From assembly GCA_003344405.1 (NCBI GenBank), contig NOWV01000319.1, positions 1 through 49,080 on the forward strand: a DNA stretch of 49,080 bases, given 5' to 3'. This DNA comes from Trichoplax sp. H2. Lineage: Eukaryota; Placozoa; Uniplacotomia; Trichoplacea. A program made the translations under genes and the position numbers. Position 1 is the first letter of the stretch. Each line of letters opens with the position of its first letter. The notes beneath the pieces were generated by a model. That model was not told the DNA's origin and did not search any database. It was given only the letters and a program-made list of their open reading frames with translations. Below, piece after piece: positions 34,453-45,376 of the stretch.

Positions 34453-35466
34453 ATGTTGGTAGGAATTCTACAAGATAATATCCTTGCTATTCTTATTTGC
34501 TGGGTTTTTGGAATAGCAGGGTTTATAGCCAATTTTTATATGATTTTTAACTCAATAAGAATTTATAGACATAATGGTTACAAAAATCTTCGAATTAGAA
34601 AAGTACATGCATTTTTAATTACCAATTTAGCGATAGCTGATCTATTTGGCTGTTGTTATCTTGTAATTATGGCTTGTGCTGATCGTTACTACGCTAATTA
34701 TCATGCCCACATCTTTAATTGCTATTTATTTAATGGTTGTATTAATATAACAAATATTTGGGTAAAAGATCCTGCTTGTACAATAGCGCGCTATCTAGCA
34801 AACATGGCAGTCGCTTTGCCTGCGTTTATCTCGCTGTATATATCATTTGATCGGTATACAAGTATTGTCAAGCCCTACAGTTCGTACCGTTTTACATTAT
34901 TTCGTGTCAAATTAGTGATGACAATTTCATGGTCTCTTATTTTAATGAGCACGATAGCGACCAGTACTACTGCAGTATCATTATACAATCCATTTACAGC
35001 CAAGCATTTTGTCCATGTTTGCTACTTTATAGATCCTTATGAATCAGTACATAGAACTACTGCTGCGTATGGATTTGGCATCTTAATCATCGTTTATTTA
35101 GTTACAATAACTTTATATCTAGCTATTATTGCACAAGTTCGAATGGTTCGACACCGAGTTATTCACGTTTCTACAAATAGGAATTCGAACCATAGAAACA
35201 TCGAAAGTCGTTTATGTATTATAACAGGAATAATTGCTGTGATGAATCTAGTAAGCTGGCTACCAGGATTTCTAATTTACATTGCCATTAGGTTTAAATT
35301 TGCATTTCTATCAACTAATAGTGGTCATCAAATTGCTACTATAGGACATTTCCTACTTTATGTTAATTCCTCTCTAAATCCTATATGCTACATGCTACTT
35401 TTATCGCGAAGACTGGAACTCAAATGTTGCAATTTGAAGAGGCAATACCCAGCGAAGTACAATTAA
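34453..35466 (+). CDS. GPCR4: class A orphan seven-transmembrane receptor
   Basis: A 337-residue receptor. I start at ATG 34453, because it aligns with the paralogue starts (M-x-x-G-I-L-Q); the frame is open 10 codons further upstream but without an ATG. Landmarks: Asn27, L-A-I-A-D with Asp63, Cys109 with Cys190, D-R-Y 133-135, Trp160, V-S-W-L-P with Trp269 and Pro271, N-P-I-C-Y 309-313. ECL1: A-D-R-Y-Y, Cys90, Cys96, sequon 98-100, T-N-I-W. The tail has a Cys pair (325-326) suited to palmitoylation. As in the other members there is no ectodomain, and the TM7 run N-S-S-L-N-P is LGR-like. Last intact gene of the array; ligand unknown. Confidence 0.94.
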   Translation: MLVGILQDNILAILICWVFGIAGFIANFYMIFNSIRIYRHNGYKNLRIRKVHAFLITNLAIADLFGCCYLVIMACADRYYANYHAHIFNCYLFNGCINITNIWVKDPACTIARYLANMAVALPAFISLYISFDRYTSIVKPYSSYRFTLFRVKLVMTISWSLILMSTIATSTTAVSLYNPFTAKHFVHVCYFIDPYESVHRTTAAYGFGILIIVYLVTITLYLAIIAQVRMVRHRVIHVSTNRNSNHRNIESRLCIITGIIAVMNLVSWLPGFLIYIAIRFKFAFLSTNSGHQIATIGHFLLYVNSSLNPICYMLLLSRRLELKCCNLKRQYPAKYN

Positions 35467-37394
35467 AAGATATATAATATTGGAAAGCCGTATTCTGATA
35501 CATCCTTCAAGACACTTTTTTCTTAGACCTTTGGACATAATCTATTTTACCTCTAATCCTCCTCACATTAAGAGTCAATTGATTTATAAGAGATTTTATA
35601 ATTCAAAATTATGAATAATCTATTATTGAAAAACAATTTGGATATTTAATACGCAATGCATAAGTTACTATTTACCAGATTAGCCGTATATTTATATGGA
35701 AGACATTATGATAGAACGGCTTGGTGTATCGAAAGAAATCTGCATTGGGATTTGGATTATATAACGAAGTAATGTAGTAGAACATGTTTGATTCAAGGTT
35801 TGCTAAGTTTCTAGACTTACTATCTCCTTTATTAATTATTCTATTTTTTATCTTTGTGTCATGGTTACAGCATTATAGTTATTAGTTTTTGCTAAATTGC
35901 TAGTCAAAATTAAAACTGCCCAAAATTAAAATCTTATTGTAATTGTACTTTAATTTATACAATGTTTCCAGAATATCTATTATCGGGTTTTCAATCAAAG
36001 CTATTATCTCCTTCAAAATGTCTTATTGGAAAAAGTCTTAAAGTCCTTCTGAGACTACCGATATTTATTTTTCGAACAAAGTTGAGATGGTGGGTTCGAA
36101 GAGTTAGATAATGAGGTTTTAGTTGCCAAGCAGAGAATTGCGCAAGGAGCTTAAGAAGAGAGGATACTTTATTGTAGATAGTAGTTAGGTACAATATGAA
36201 AATTACGGTAGATCAGCGCTGTGGCTGCCGTGAGTAAAATATGAATACTAACTGTGATTAATAATGCAACTTAAGAAATCTAAGGTAGAAAACGGCGGTA
36301 TTTATAGCTATGGCATTAGAACACATGCAGAGAACATGATTGTAGGATTAGATACAACATATACCATAACTGGTTATAGAATAGCAGATGATCGTAGAAA
36401 ATAGTGTAGACTGTAATAACTAAATGTAGTAAGCCATATTTGAATGTAGAGCGAACAGACTCTAAATGTGTCTGTATCTGATAGCAATACAAAATGTCTA
36501 TATTTAAGAGTAGAATACAGTTACAGTACAATCCAAATACACTACAAAAGTAAATATAAGACCGATCAAACTGCTGTTCTTTCAATCGAATAATAGCTCC
36601 GTATGGTGACTACGAGCTCGGCGAGTCCACCATAAAATAAAGAATATACAGGATTGAAATATGAATATAACGCCAACTTTCCCTATAGATATGTTCGTGA
36701 TCGCAAAATCGGTAGCGAAAAATTCATGATTATTATTTTTTACGAATCATAATAGCTCCAGACATGTCTTAGATACAGGCTGTCAATGTAATAATCGCTA
36801 ATGATAAGAAAAGAAAGGATGCGAAAAGAGAGAAATAAATTGATAACCTTTTATTAGACTTGGTGTTCAAATTAACAATGGGACGACTTCGGATATAGCA
36901 AAGACAGAAATTAATGGTAGTAAATGTACTTTAGACCCTCATTACACTCACTTGGTAGTATTTAATCATGATGGTATTTCAAATTGGATATATAAGACTA
37001 TTGCTCGAGTATTTACCTACATACGAGCTATGAATTTATACTAACCTACGGTATAATAATATACGCTTTTTATCGGCTTGTACTGCAATATGTTGTTCCT
37101 TAAGTACAGTAAAAACAGAAATCTTCCCTTTTTCTATATTCTATTTACTAATAAAAGTTGCATGCGACGTACATTGCATATGGAGAATATTGAATATTGC
37201 ATCATTTCAAGTCTTATGTCGCGAATTTTTTTTCAATATCACAATAATACTAATCAATTCTTTCTTTCGTCCATTTTTTTTTTCATAATAAATTTGAATT
37301 TACGCGAATTATTATTGATATGTTGATCAACTTGGCTTATATCAAATATAAAAAAATAATTATTCTTATTCAGAACAATAATTATAGCATTTGA
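35467..37394. other. Gene-free spacer
   Basis: About 1.9 kb downstream of GPCR4. Several open stretches of 67-89 codons exist on both strands, none with a recognisable domain, and those I checked lack an ATG. I call no gene. Confidence 0.35.
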
Positions 37395-37640
37395 ATGAAA
37401 ATCAGACGTAATAAGTTAACGTGGAAATTTAAATGGTCATCTTATCGACAAGTACCTTTCTATACGATATTTGGTGCAATGCTACCGATTTGTTCCGCGT
37501 TGACAGCTACAACATTATTGATATTTATATTACTTTTCTTTATGAATATTAAACATGGGTATATAGTGTTGATAAATTTTTATGAAATCATAACTTTCTT
37601 TTTTCATAATCAGGTCAAAATTGGAAAAAGAGGAGTATAA
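37395..37640 (+). CDS. Hypothetical small membrane protein
   Basis: An ATG-initiated frame of 81 codons with a basic start (M-K-I-R-R-N-K) and one strongly hydrophobic segment at about residues 30-50. Such a profile arises easily in T-rich DNA. No homologous family recognised and no second copy in the window. Confidence 0.15.
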   Translation: MKIRRNKLTWKFKWSSYRQVPFYTIFGAMLPICSALTATTLLIFILLFFMNIKHGYIVLINFYEIITFFFHNQVKIGKRGV

Positions 37641-38659
37641 AATTTATTTTTTTAAACTCTTGCATATTTTGTTTTCGTGGTTAATGGCTGCTTGAACTCA
37701 TGATTATATTGCAGAAATTTATACTGGAATGATTGATAGTGACAAACAACTAGTTTCAGTTCTGAATACATTTAGATGCAGATTTACTCTAGTATGAGTT
37801 GGAATTATTGGTACTTTCAACTCCTGTATTAATCTTTTAGACGTTATAAACATTTTTTTATATTTGAGGATACTAAATTGGTTGGGGTTAATCTAATTAT
37901 TTATTTACTCATGCAAATCAGACCAATGGATCTGTCTACTCCTAGATATCTTACAAATAATTATTTATAGTGCGTCACATGGAAATGGATTATGGTTATT
38001 TACAGTTCTAAAATTAAAGTTATATGTTACTGTAAGAATATTTTACTTAAACTTTAGCTTGTAAGGAGCTTTCTTACTGCATCAGGTCGATTTGAATAGA
38101 GTTTGAGTAAAAATAATTTATTTGTAATTAAAATTTCTCTTGGTGATGGCGTACATCCTGTAGTCTATCGATTGTGTCTGAATTAGTGATATTTATTACA
38201 TTATGTCTATCTATCAGATGCTTAACTGAATAATTTATCAGATGTAAAATGGAAAGTTATTTACATTTACTCACGTCAACGATGATAGATATAAACCTTC
38301 CTTTAATCTCCACCCATGCTATTGATCCTCTGGTTATCTACTTTATCAGATTTGAGTAAGATAAAGCCCGCACATGCCCGCATATGTAGTTTGCTTGTTC
38401 TCATATTCCTCAATAAATCTGTTACTCCGCCTTAAATAAGTGCATTGTATAAATTATTTTATTCTTAAAATGCTAGAACAAAAGTAAGATGAAAAATTGG
38501 CCAGTTACTAACCGATCATAATTTCTGCATAATAAATGTGATCTAACTTAGTTTGATCTTAAATTTTATTATAGAGTGCTGTAGTAGCAGTTATCTTTGA
38601 ACTTATATCATTATGTGTTGAGCTGATAATCAATATTCTTATTGTCATTTGTAAATTGA
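37641..38659. other. Gene-free spacer
   Basis: About 1 kb of AT-rich DNA in which I see no gene or repeat. Confidence 0.35.
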
Positions 38660-38860
38660 TCAGTTCTGAATGTTATCTATAATGTCTATAGATACTGTCT
38701 TGCCCAGCTGTAAAATTGATATAAATCTTTTTCATTTGATAATGTTTATGTTCCATCGTATCCTATTTCTTCCTATGATCGCTATATTTCATTTTCTACT
38801 TAATAGGTTGATTAATGTTTCTTGGTTAATTATAATTCATCTTCTGTTTACTAGCTTGAC
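38660..38860 (+). pseudogene. Possible very old GPCR relic
   Basis: Fragments of the TM3-TM4 region may survive: a TGTTAT...AATG run like the C-x-N-x-T loop near 38669, C-P-S-C-like CCCAGCTGT at 38703-38711, GATCGCTAT (D-R-Y) at 38777-38785 about 68 bases later (72 expected), and N-V-S-W-L-I-I at about 38815. Frames are broken and the identity is low. The position, next in line on the same strand, fits. Confidence 0.25.
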
Positions 38861-39124
38861 TGATTTTCCTAAAGTAATTCATGAATAGTACTCAATATTG
38901 GAAAAGGTCTTGTTTTTGGTATCAAAAAATCAATATCACTTAATTTATTTGGGTAATATCTAAGCGACCGCTGTAGACCATTAGACAAGATTACATTCCA
39001 CATTTTTTATAAGAATGCACAGAATAAATGATCGAATGAGTGATTAAGCGCCTGTAATACGTTCTCAATTTTAATGGTTTGCTTATTTATTTTGAGCATA
39101 GAGATGCTGACTACCGTACTTTTA

Positions 39125-39415
39125 AATGTTGATGTAGCCAGTTCTCTATTTTGTTATAAAATAAAAATTTGGGTATGAATTGTTTAGAATACAGTATATC
39201 AATTACTATTGAATGATGATTTCGCCAACTCTTCGTTTTGTTATAAAACAGAACAATACATCTAAATGGTTTTTAAATATACTGTAACCAATTTACTCTA
39301 GAATGTTGATATCGTCAGCTCTCTATTTTGTTATAAAGTAATAGCAAGCATCTGAAGCATCTGAATGATTTTGAAATAGCATCTATAGTATCGCGTTCGA
39401 ATAGTGAATGTAGCG
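39125..39415 (+). repeat. Minisatellite, about 3.2 units of 87-98 bp
   Basis: Units start at 39125, 39212, 39302 and 39400 (partial). Each opens with AATG-T/A-TGAT and shares TCTATTTTGTTATAAA or a close variant. The third unit has a small internal duplication (GCATCTGAA). Confidence 0.75.
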
Positions 39416-39593
39416 AAACATTGTTGGTACAGGCTATCCTAGATATCAGTGTTTACGTTCAAAATTGTCTTAATTCTATCAAAAGTTTTAATAAATTAAG
39501 ACAATATGAAGGCTTTATTTTCAATTTCTAAAATTAACCGCAACGTAGTGGTATGAAAACACGATGTAAAAACGGATAGAAGTAATACGGTAT

Positions 39594-40988
39594 TGTGCTA
39601 TATCATCATTTCTATGCGTGATTTAACTGATTGTGGAATTCCAAAATTGATAAATAATTAGAACCTTGTTCGATCTAGATACAGAGAGAATCTGTACTAA
39701 GCTCTACTCTAGCTGAATACAACTGCTAGAAAGACCTGTGGAAAAACTACTGATTAATCTAAAAAGTTGCCTGCTTACATACTTTTCGTAGAGTTGGCAG
39801 CTTAAATGAAGTAGAAGCCGAATTTTTTATAATAACATCACGTCCAAACGGAGAGTGAGAGGGGAAACTATGCATACCTCTGGAATCATCATTAAGCGTA
39901 GATGGTCCTCATGGACTTAAATTTAAAACTCACCGATTTAACTAATCTTAAGGTAATTGAATCATAAAGTGCGAATTTTGGGCGTGTCTAGAGGTTAGCC
40001 AGAAATATCATATCCAGTGCCTGATGTTGCCCAAATTTATTGCAATCGAATATACAATACCGCATACTAAATTACTTATAGAAATTTCTATATTCAATTA
40101 GTGGGCATTAAACGTTTTATGCGAAAAATTAAAGTTCGTACACTACTGTTACGAAGTGTAGCTCCATAAATTATAAATTAGGCAATAATAATTAATTAAC
40201 CCGGTTGTATACCATTTCGGTCGACAACTATAGTAACGTATACAATTCGTGGAAGGAGCAATTTACTAGTATGCCCCACAAATGAGTGGGGATGGTATAA
40301 AAGACTAAGCGAATTGCCATTCGCTAGCAGTAGTCGCTCCAGGCTAGGACAATATAGTAGAGACTAGAAATCAGATGACTGGTGAATAAAAAGTGCTAGT
40401 GGTTTGAAAGAAACCTGAGTAGTTGTGCGACTGTGAGGAAAGAGTTAGTTTTCCCTTAGAAGAAAACTCCCAAGTTAATGGAAGACATACACAATTACTA
40501 TAGCACCTGGCACAACCAAATCACAAGTGGGATTTATTACAACTACCTTAAAATTTTGGGAGATAACGCTCGACTACGCGTGTTGTGTGCATGTAGAAAA
40601 GCCTGGCTAAGCTAGGTTTACACCGGCTAGCTTTACATATATTCAGATGTGTAAATTCTTAGTAGTAACAGTATTTTAAAACGAACTGTTTATATAATCC
40701 GGTACAATGATCACTTAGTATTTACTGTAGGTAGACATTATTTCTACTAGTCAAAATACGATGAACTAAGCATACCCTAATGTATGAGTTACGTATCTAC
40801 TTTTCACCTCTAGCGTCAAAAATTAATGACTCAACTCCCTGCTAGATATGGTCATTTGTACTCTAACATAAAATCTTCAATCCTGTTTATAGCTATGAGC
40901 TACTAAATACGCCTGAAGAGAAATATAAAAAGCTGCACTATCGCTCATTGCGGCTAATAATTCACAATCTAAACTAAGTTACGTTATA
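39594..40988 (-). mobile_element. Heavily decayed LTR-1 split by a later insertion
   Basis: 39594-39805 aligns with the left half and about 40645-40988 with the right half of the solo LTR at 1434-1980, in the same orientation. The substitution load is far higher than among the other LTR-1 copies, so this is an old insertion. About 840 bases separate the halves, of which 400 are LTR-4 and its duplication; the rest (39806-40146, 40547-40644) is unidentified. Confidence 0.65.
40147..40541 (+). mobile_element. Solo LTR-4
   Basis: A 395-bp LTR from TGTTACGAAG to ATTTATTACA with a perfect target duplication ACTAC (40142-40146 and 40542-40546). TATAAAAG is at 40296-40303 and AATAAA at 40385-40390. 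A perfect hairpin lies on each side of the TATA box: CCCCAC/GTGGGG (40274-40291) and AGCGAAT/ATTCGCT (40308-40325). The TGTTACG start is common in Ty3/Gypsy LTRs. Confidence 0.82.
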
Positions 40989-42877
40989 ATATGCTATTGA
41001 AAATCTTACGTACGCGTAGAATTTATACGATAATTTTGACTAGTCGATCCCTTTCTCGTTTTACTTTGCGTACTATACTTATACCTTTTACATTAGCAGA
41101 TAGCAACTCTCGCTGATTAGATGTTAGACTAATATATTAAACTAAGGTTTTCCGCTGAAAGTCCATGAAGCGCTAAACGATACTAAAAAATCTATAAAAG
41201 CAAGCTAAACTTATAATACGTAATATACTTACTTCTTCATGTCACAACTTCTATGTCGCATTTCATCTGGTCGGTGATACCCTACTCCAGTTAAATAGGT
41301 ATCAAGCCGATAAGTCAAATGCAGTTTACGAGTATACCCTTACTATTTAGTACCAGGATTTTATCCTGTTTCATAACTAGCTACTGTATCGAATAATTTT
41401 ATCTGGTTTACTTCTTTATCTCCTTATAGGTTTCATAGGATCTCTAAACAACAATGCATCACAAATGACCGTCAATATAAACCTTTCAGCATGCTATCGT
41501 GAAGAAAATTTGAATTTCTTTAAACCTGAAAGCACTTTTGCTTGTTATATATTCCAAAATACCGTCTACCAAACCTTTTTAGTTATCGGCAATAGATGAA
41601 AACATAATTGCTTTACTGAGAATTACTTATGGATTGTAATAACATTTTAATTGATCGTTTCCGGATGAATTAGTTTTCCATCTATTTTCTATAAATTCGA
41701 CTGTCATGTTACAGTAATTCTACTGATGTATATTAGACTACGATAGACGGAACCATAGTTTGCTATTGGGTTAAATAGTAATTTCCTGAGCCTTTCCTGA
41801 TTTCATGTCTACTAATATCGGATCATCAATAGAATACCGTTTAGGCTCGTTTTTATTGAAAATTGATCTGCAACTTACATATTCTCTATCCGTTTTTTGT
41901 AGTCTCTATCAGCCATGATTTCAATTTATCACTGCTAGTAATATATTTAATAGGATAATTTTTATCACATAAAATTAGCTGCTCTAATGTCTATCAAGCA
42001 TAGCCAGAGACTACAGCACTTAAAGAACAAAATTCCAACTTCTCCGCCAGATTAATTACTAAGTCAGCTGCTGGAGCTATACTAGATCCTTTGAAATAGA
42101 CATTCGCCTATGATCCATTTACTTTCGTATCAATCGCCAAGGGACTATAGATTAATATCAAGAAAAAGAATCATTTTGATCAGGACTAGCACTATTTATC
42201 TACTCTTCGTTACTACTAGTAAAATAGTCAGTACAATTGGCAACAGTATAGCTAGATGAGTAGTGAACTGCTTAATTCATGAACTACTATAAATGCCATG
42301 TATTACTGCACATTTGATCCAGCATTTTTAACTATCAAATTACTGTAGGCTCAATTGTATAAACTTGGTATAGACAGAATTAGTTACAATGAATTGAAGC
42401 AAATCAAAGCGGATTTAAATTATTTTAATCTACTAATCCTTTTTCAACCATGCAATTACATTGATTGTTTAGGTATGGTAATGGATGAAATCGGTTTAAG
42501 TTAAGGTTCAAGTAGTATAAATATTTCTCCTTCATACTGAAGTCAAATCATTTTATCAATATATATTTTGCGTAATCAATTCGGATTGATTAAACAGAAT
42601 TTGGTACAGATAGTATTAGGTTAAGTTAAAGTAATTTCAGGCAGTACCGTATGGGTAACAAGCTGTACTAGCTTGAATTCATTCCAATTTCTGTAACATA
42701 TTCAAAATCGAATCATTGCAAACCAGTAAGCGTTTATAACTATCAAATCGCCTTGGACTATATATATACAGTATGAGATGTTGCATAGCTTATCTGCGAT
42801 CGAGATTAATTCTCTCTATTAATGAATTAACCAGGTCATATAATAGCTAGAAACAAAATTAGAATAACTTTAGAGAA
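40989..42877. other. Gene-free spacer
   Basis: About 1.9 kb of AT-rich sequence with no supported gene, repeat or RNA. Confidence 0.35.
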
Positions 42878-43066
42878 CTACAAACTTCTATTTAGTATTA
42901 GGTGAAAGCCTATTATTAACTGACTCATAATATTAATAAGCATTAAAGATTGCCCGTGAGTGGATGGTACTAACGTTAAAGTCAATATGAAGTTTAAAAT
43001 AGAATTGATAAAATACGTAATTACTTTTGGTTGTTGGACGTATTGTGGTTGAGCAGGAGTAGCCAT
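42878..43066 (-). CDS. Possible first exon or small protein
   Basis: An ATG-initiated frame of 62 codons whose N-terminus, M-A-T-P-A-Q-P-Q-Y-V-Q-Q-P, is compositionally unlike the surrounding AT-rich noise and is followed by a hydrophobic segment. A donor-like GTTAGT occurs in the frame about 30 codons in, so this could be a first exon running leftward. No second exon found, no family recognised. Confidence 0.25.
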   Translation of the reverse strand: MATPAQPQYVQQPKVITYFINSILNFILTLTLVPSTHGQSLMLINIMSQLIIGFHLILNRSL

Positions 43067-43254
43067 TTTTTATGGCACTCTGGCGTAAAATCGAATGACA
43101 TAAATTAGTTACAATTGGAGTTTATCACCTCTGATTAAGGCTTAAGGGTAAGGTTGCGCGTCAAACTGCAATTTCACTGCATACTCACTTTTTTCATATA
43201 TTTTAAGGATAGAAGAAAAATTAACTATAGTGCATACGTATAATTCTATGCTAT

Positions 43255-43449
43255 CGTGACAAAGTGTCTTCAAAATGTTAAACAAGAATTATTGTTTCTT
43301 TTGAAACTTCATTTTATTACCTAAACTTGGTTCCTTCAACATACGACTATTACTCCGTCGTCTACTAATATTAAAATCTCACAATCGACGTTCGACTATT
43401 TCCATACAATATTATTATTTTTTCTAGACTAATTTGGGGCTGTGCTCCC
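43255..43449 (-). repeat. Internally deleted LTR-2
   Basis: Both ends of the LTR-2 at 18378-18851 are recognisable (GTGACAAAGTG at the left, TTTGGGGCTGTGCT at the right) but the middle, including the TATA region, is gone. No target duplication seen. Confidence 0.55.
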
Positions 43450-43983
43450 GCAATCGAGAGTGTTAGATCATGCTTTGCTGAAACTGAAGTTAACTACTAT
43501 TTAATAATTCTAAGTTAATATCTCTTTCTGTAATTGGATAGACCATGTTTCGATAAAGATAATTATCCTGATAATATTAGAAAAATTACTATTTCTCTTC
43601 TATATAAGCATGTTACTTACTGTAGTGTACTTGAGGTAAATTGCCAATCTACGGTCTTCAAAAAAATCACTTAACTGGCTCTTGGTAGTCTATATATAGC
43701 TACAGCATCTTTCGTATGGAGACCGAAAGCCATGGCAACGGCATAAGTGTTACTATCAATAGTTGCAAGGAATATGATGTATAATTAATTATTATAATTA
43801 TTGGACATTTAATGTAGCTAAATAAATAGAATAGAGAACCGCCTTGATACCTTTGATTACCGTAGGGAACAGAATAGAATTATATTCTTCTAACTATTTG
43901 ATATTAATTACAGGGGACTGATGTTATAGCATATGCTGTAAATTTCAGACATAAATAGTCTAATCCTGAAAAGTCTCTCACGT

Positions 43984-44300
43984 TATAGTAACCATGTAAA
44001 CCAATTTTGATATGAGTGAGCACAAGCATAATTAAAACATTCTTATACAATTATGAAGCTTTTATTCCATGATAGCTGATATTCCTACAAGCACTAGCGC
44101 AATTAGAACAAAATTTTTAAATTATGAAATATTCAATCTTCATGTTAGCCATTACTAATACGAGTAACAACTACCATAATTAAGAAAACCTTATAAAACC
44201 ATGTGGTATTGTATCCCTCAGTTAGCCGTTATTGATATGAGTAAGCAAGCACTCGTGTAAATTAGAAAAATCTTAAAAGCCTGTATATTATTCTATAATC
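43984..44300 (+). repeat. Degenerate minisatellite, 4 units of 73-80 bp
   Basis: Units begin near 43991, 44069, 44142 and 44220. Each has a TTAGCC-like start, a GATATGAGTAA-like core and an AATTAGAAAA-like block. The copies are strongly diverged, so the array is old. Confidence 0.55.
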
Positions 44301-44613
44301 TTGTTAACTTGCACTGCTCTACATTTTAATTTATCTTTGATTGACTCCATATAACGAATTAGAAGCTGTAAGATTAGCTATGATCATTATTACGTAATAT
44401 ATATATTTTCTTGAAGATTTCCTTTGCATACGGCATAATTGCTTAAAAATTAAGAGTATGTGAAAAAACTTAGCGTTGTAACGTTTATTACTTCCATGAG
44501 TCTGACAAAAAATCCGAATTCTTTCCTCATAAGAACAATTAAAAGAGACTTAAATAAATTGGATAATTTACTTATATATTTAGCCTGTTTTATAACGGTT
44601 CCATACAATTTAT

Positions 44614-45310
44614 CCCACCGACCCACCCACCCTTTAAACGAGCAACGCTGGGGTATTTATACTACTGTTAGATGACTGTTATTATGGGTTCATTTCAATA
44701 GGTCAGTATAAGATTCTTACAGTGCTTTTTACCTCAAGATTTCTTCATGTAAAATGAATAGCTCTAAGGTAGTAATTCTGCAGAGTACTGACTTTTAAAA
44801 TAGTATTCGTTATGTCGCTAAGGGTGGCCACTGGGCCTTTAAATTTTGATTTCATGTAATATGCTGATGAAAATTGAATAAACATAGAATCTTTATAGAG
44901 TTTTCTACACAGCCATTTTGATTGTTACATTTTCTTATAACGATTGTTATCGACAGAGCAAGCGATCCTTAGACATATTATCATGATTGGTATAGAATTG
45001 ACCACAGTACTGAGGACATTGTACCGCACTGTAGATATCTTACAGTACCTACTAATATTAACTTGGTATGTCCATCGCCGTACATTAGTTATCATAATGT
45101 ACTTTGGACCATGAACTAATCTTAATATAGCATTTCATAGTATTTCATTCGGGAAGGCATTCTTGAAAAGTAAAGTTCTAGAAGCTTAGCTGTGAATATA
45201 GTAGTGCCAGGCTATTACTGGGATATATATATAATGTCGAATGATAATACTGTCTGTTAATTATTAACAAATGGGTAAGTTAACGTAAACCGTCAGCAAA
45301 GCGACGTGAG
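44614..45310. mobile_element. 697-bp insertion present only in copy B
   Basis: Absent from copy A, where the flanks are joined. TTTAT occurs on both sides (44609-44613 and 45311-45315), consistent with a target duplication. It starts with a C-rich run (CCCACCGACCCACCCACC), has no TG...CA ends and no clear terminal inverted repeats. An 8-bp stem hairpin (GTACATTA/TAATGTAC) lies near 45082-45104. Unclassified. Confidence 0.45.
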
Positions 45311-45376
45311 TTTATACTAGTACAAATTAAAATTCAATACACGTCCACATAGAAGTCATTAATAGCTCTAGTGCAT

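Noticed and set aside
36316-36585. 89-codon minus-strand frame with aromatic residues
   Set aside because: No ATG start, no recognisable domain, composition as expected of T-rich noise.
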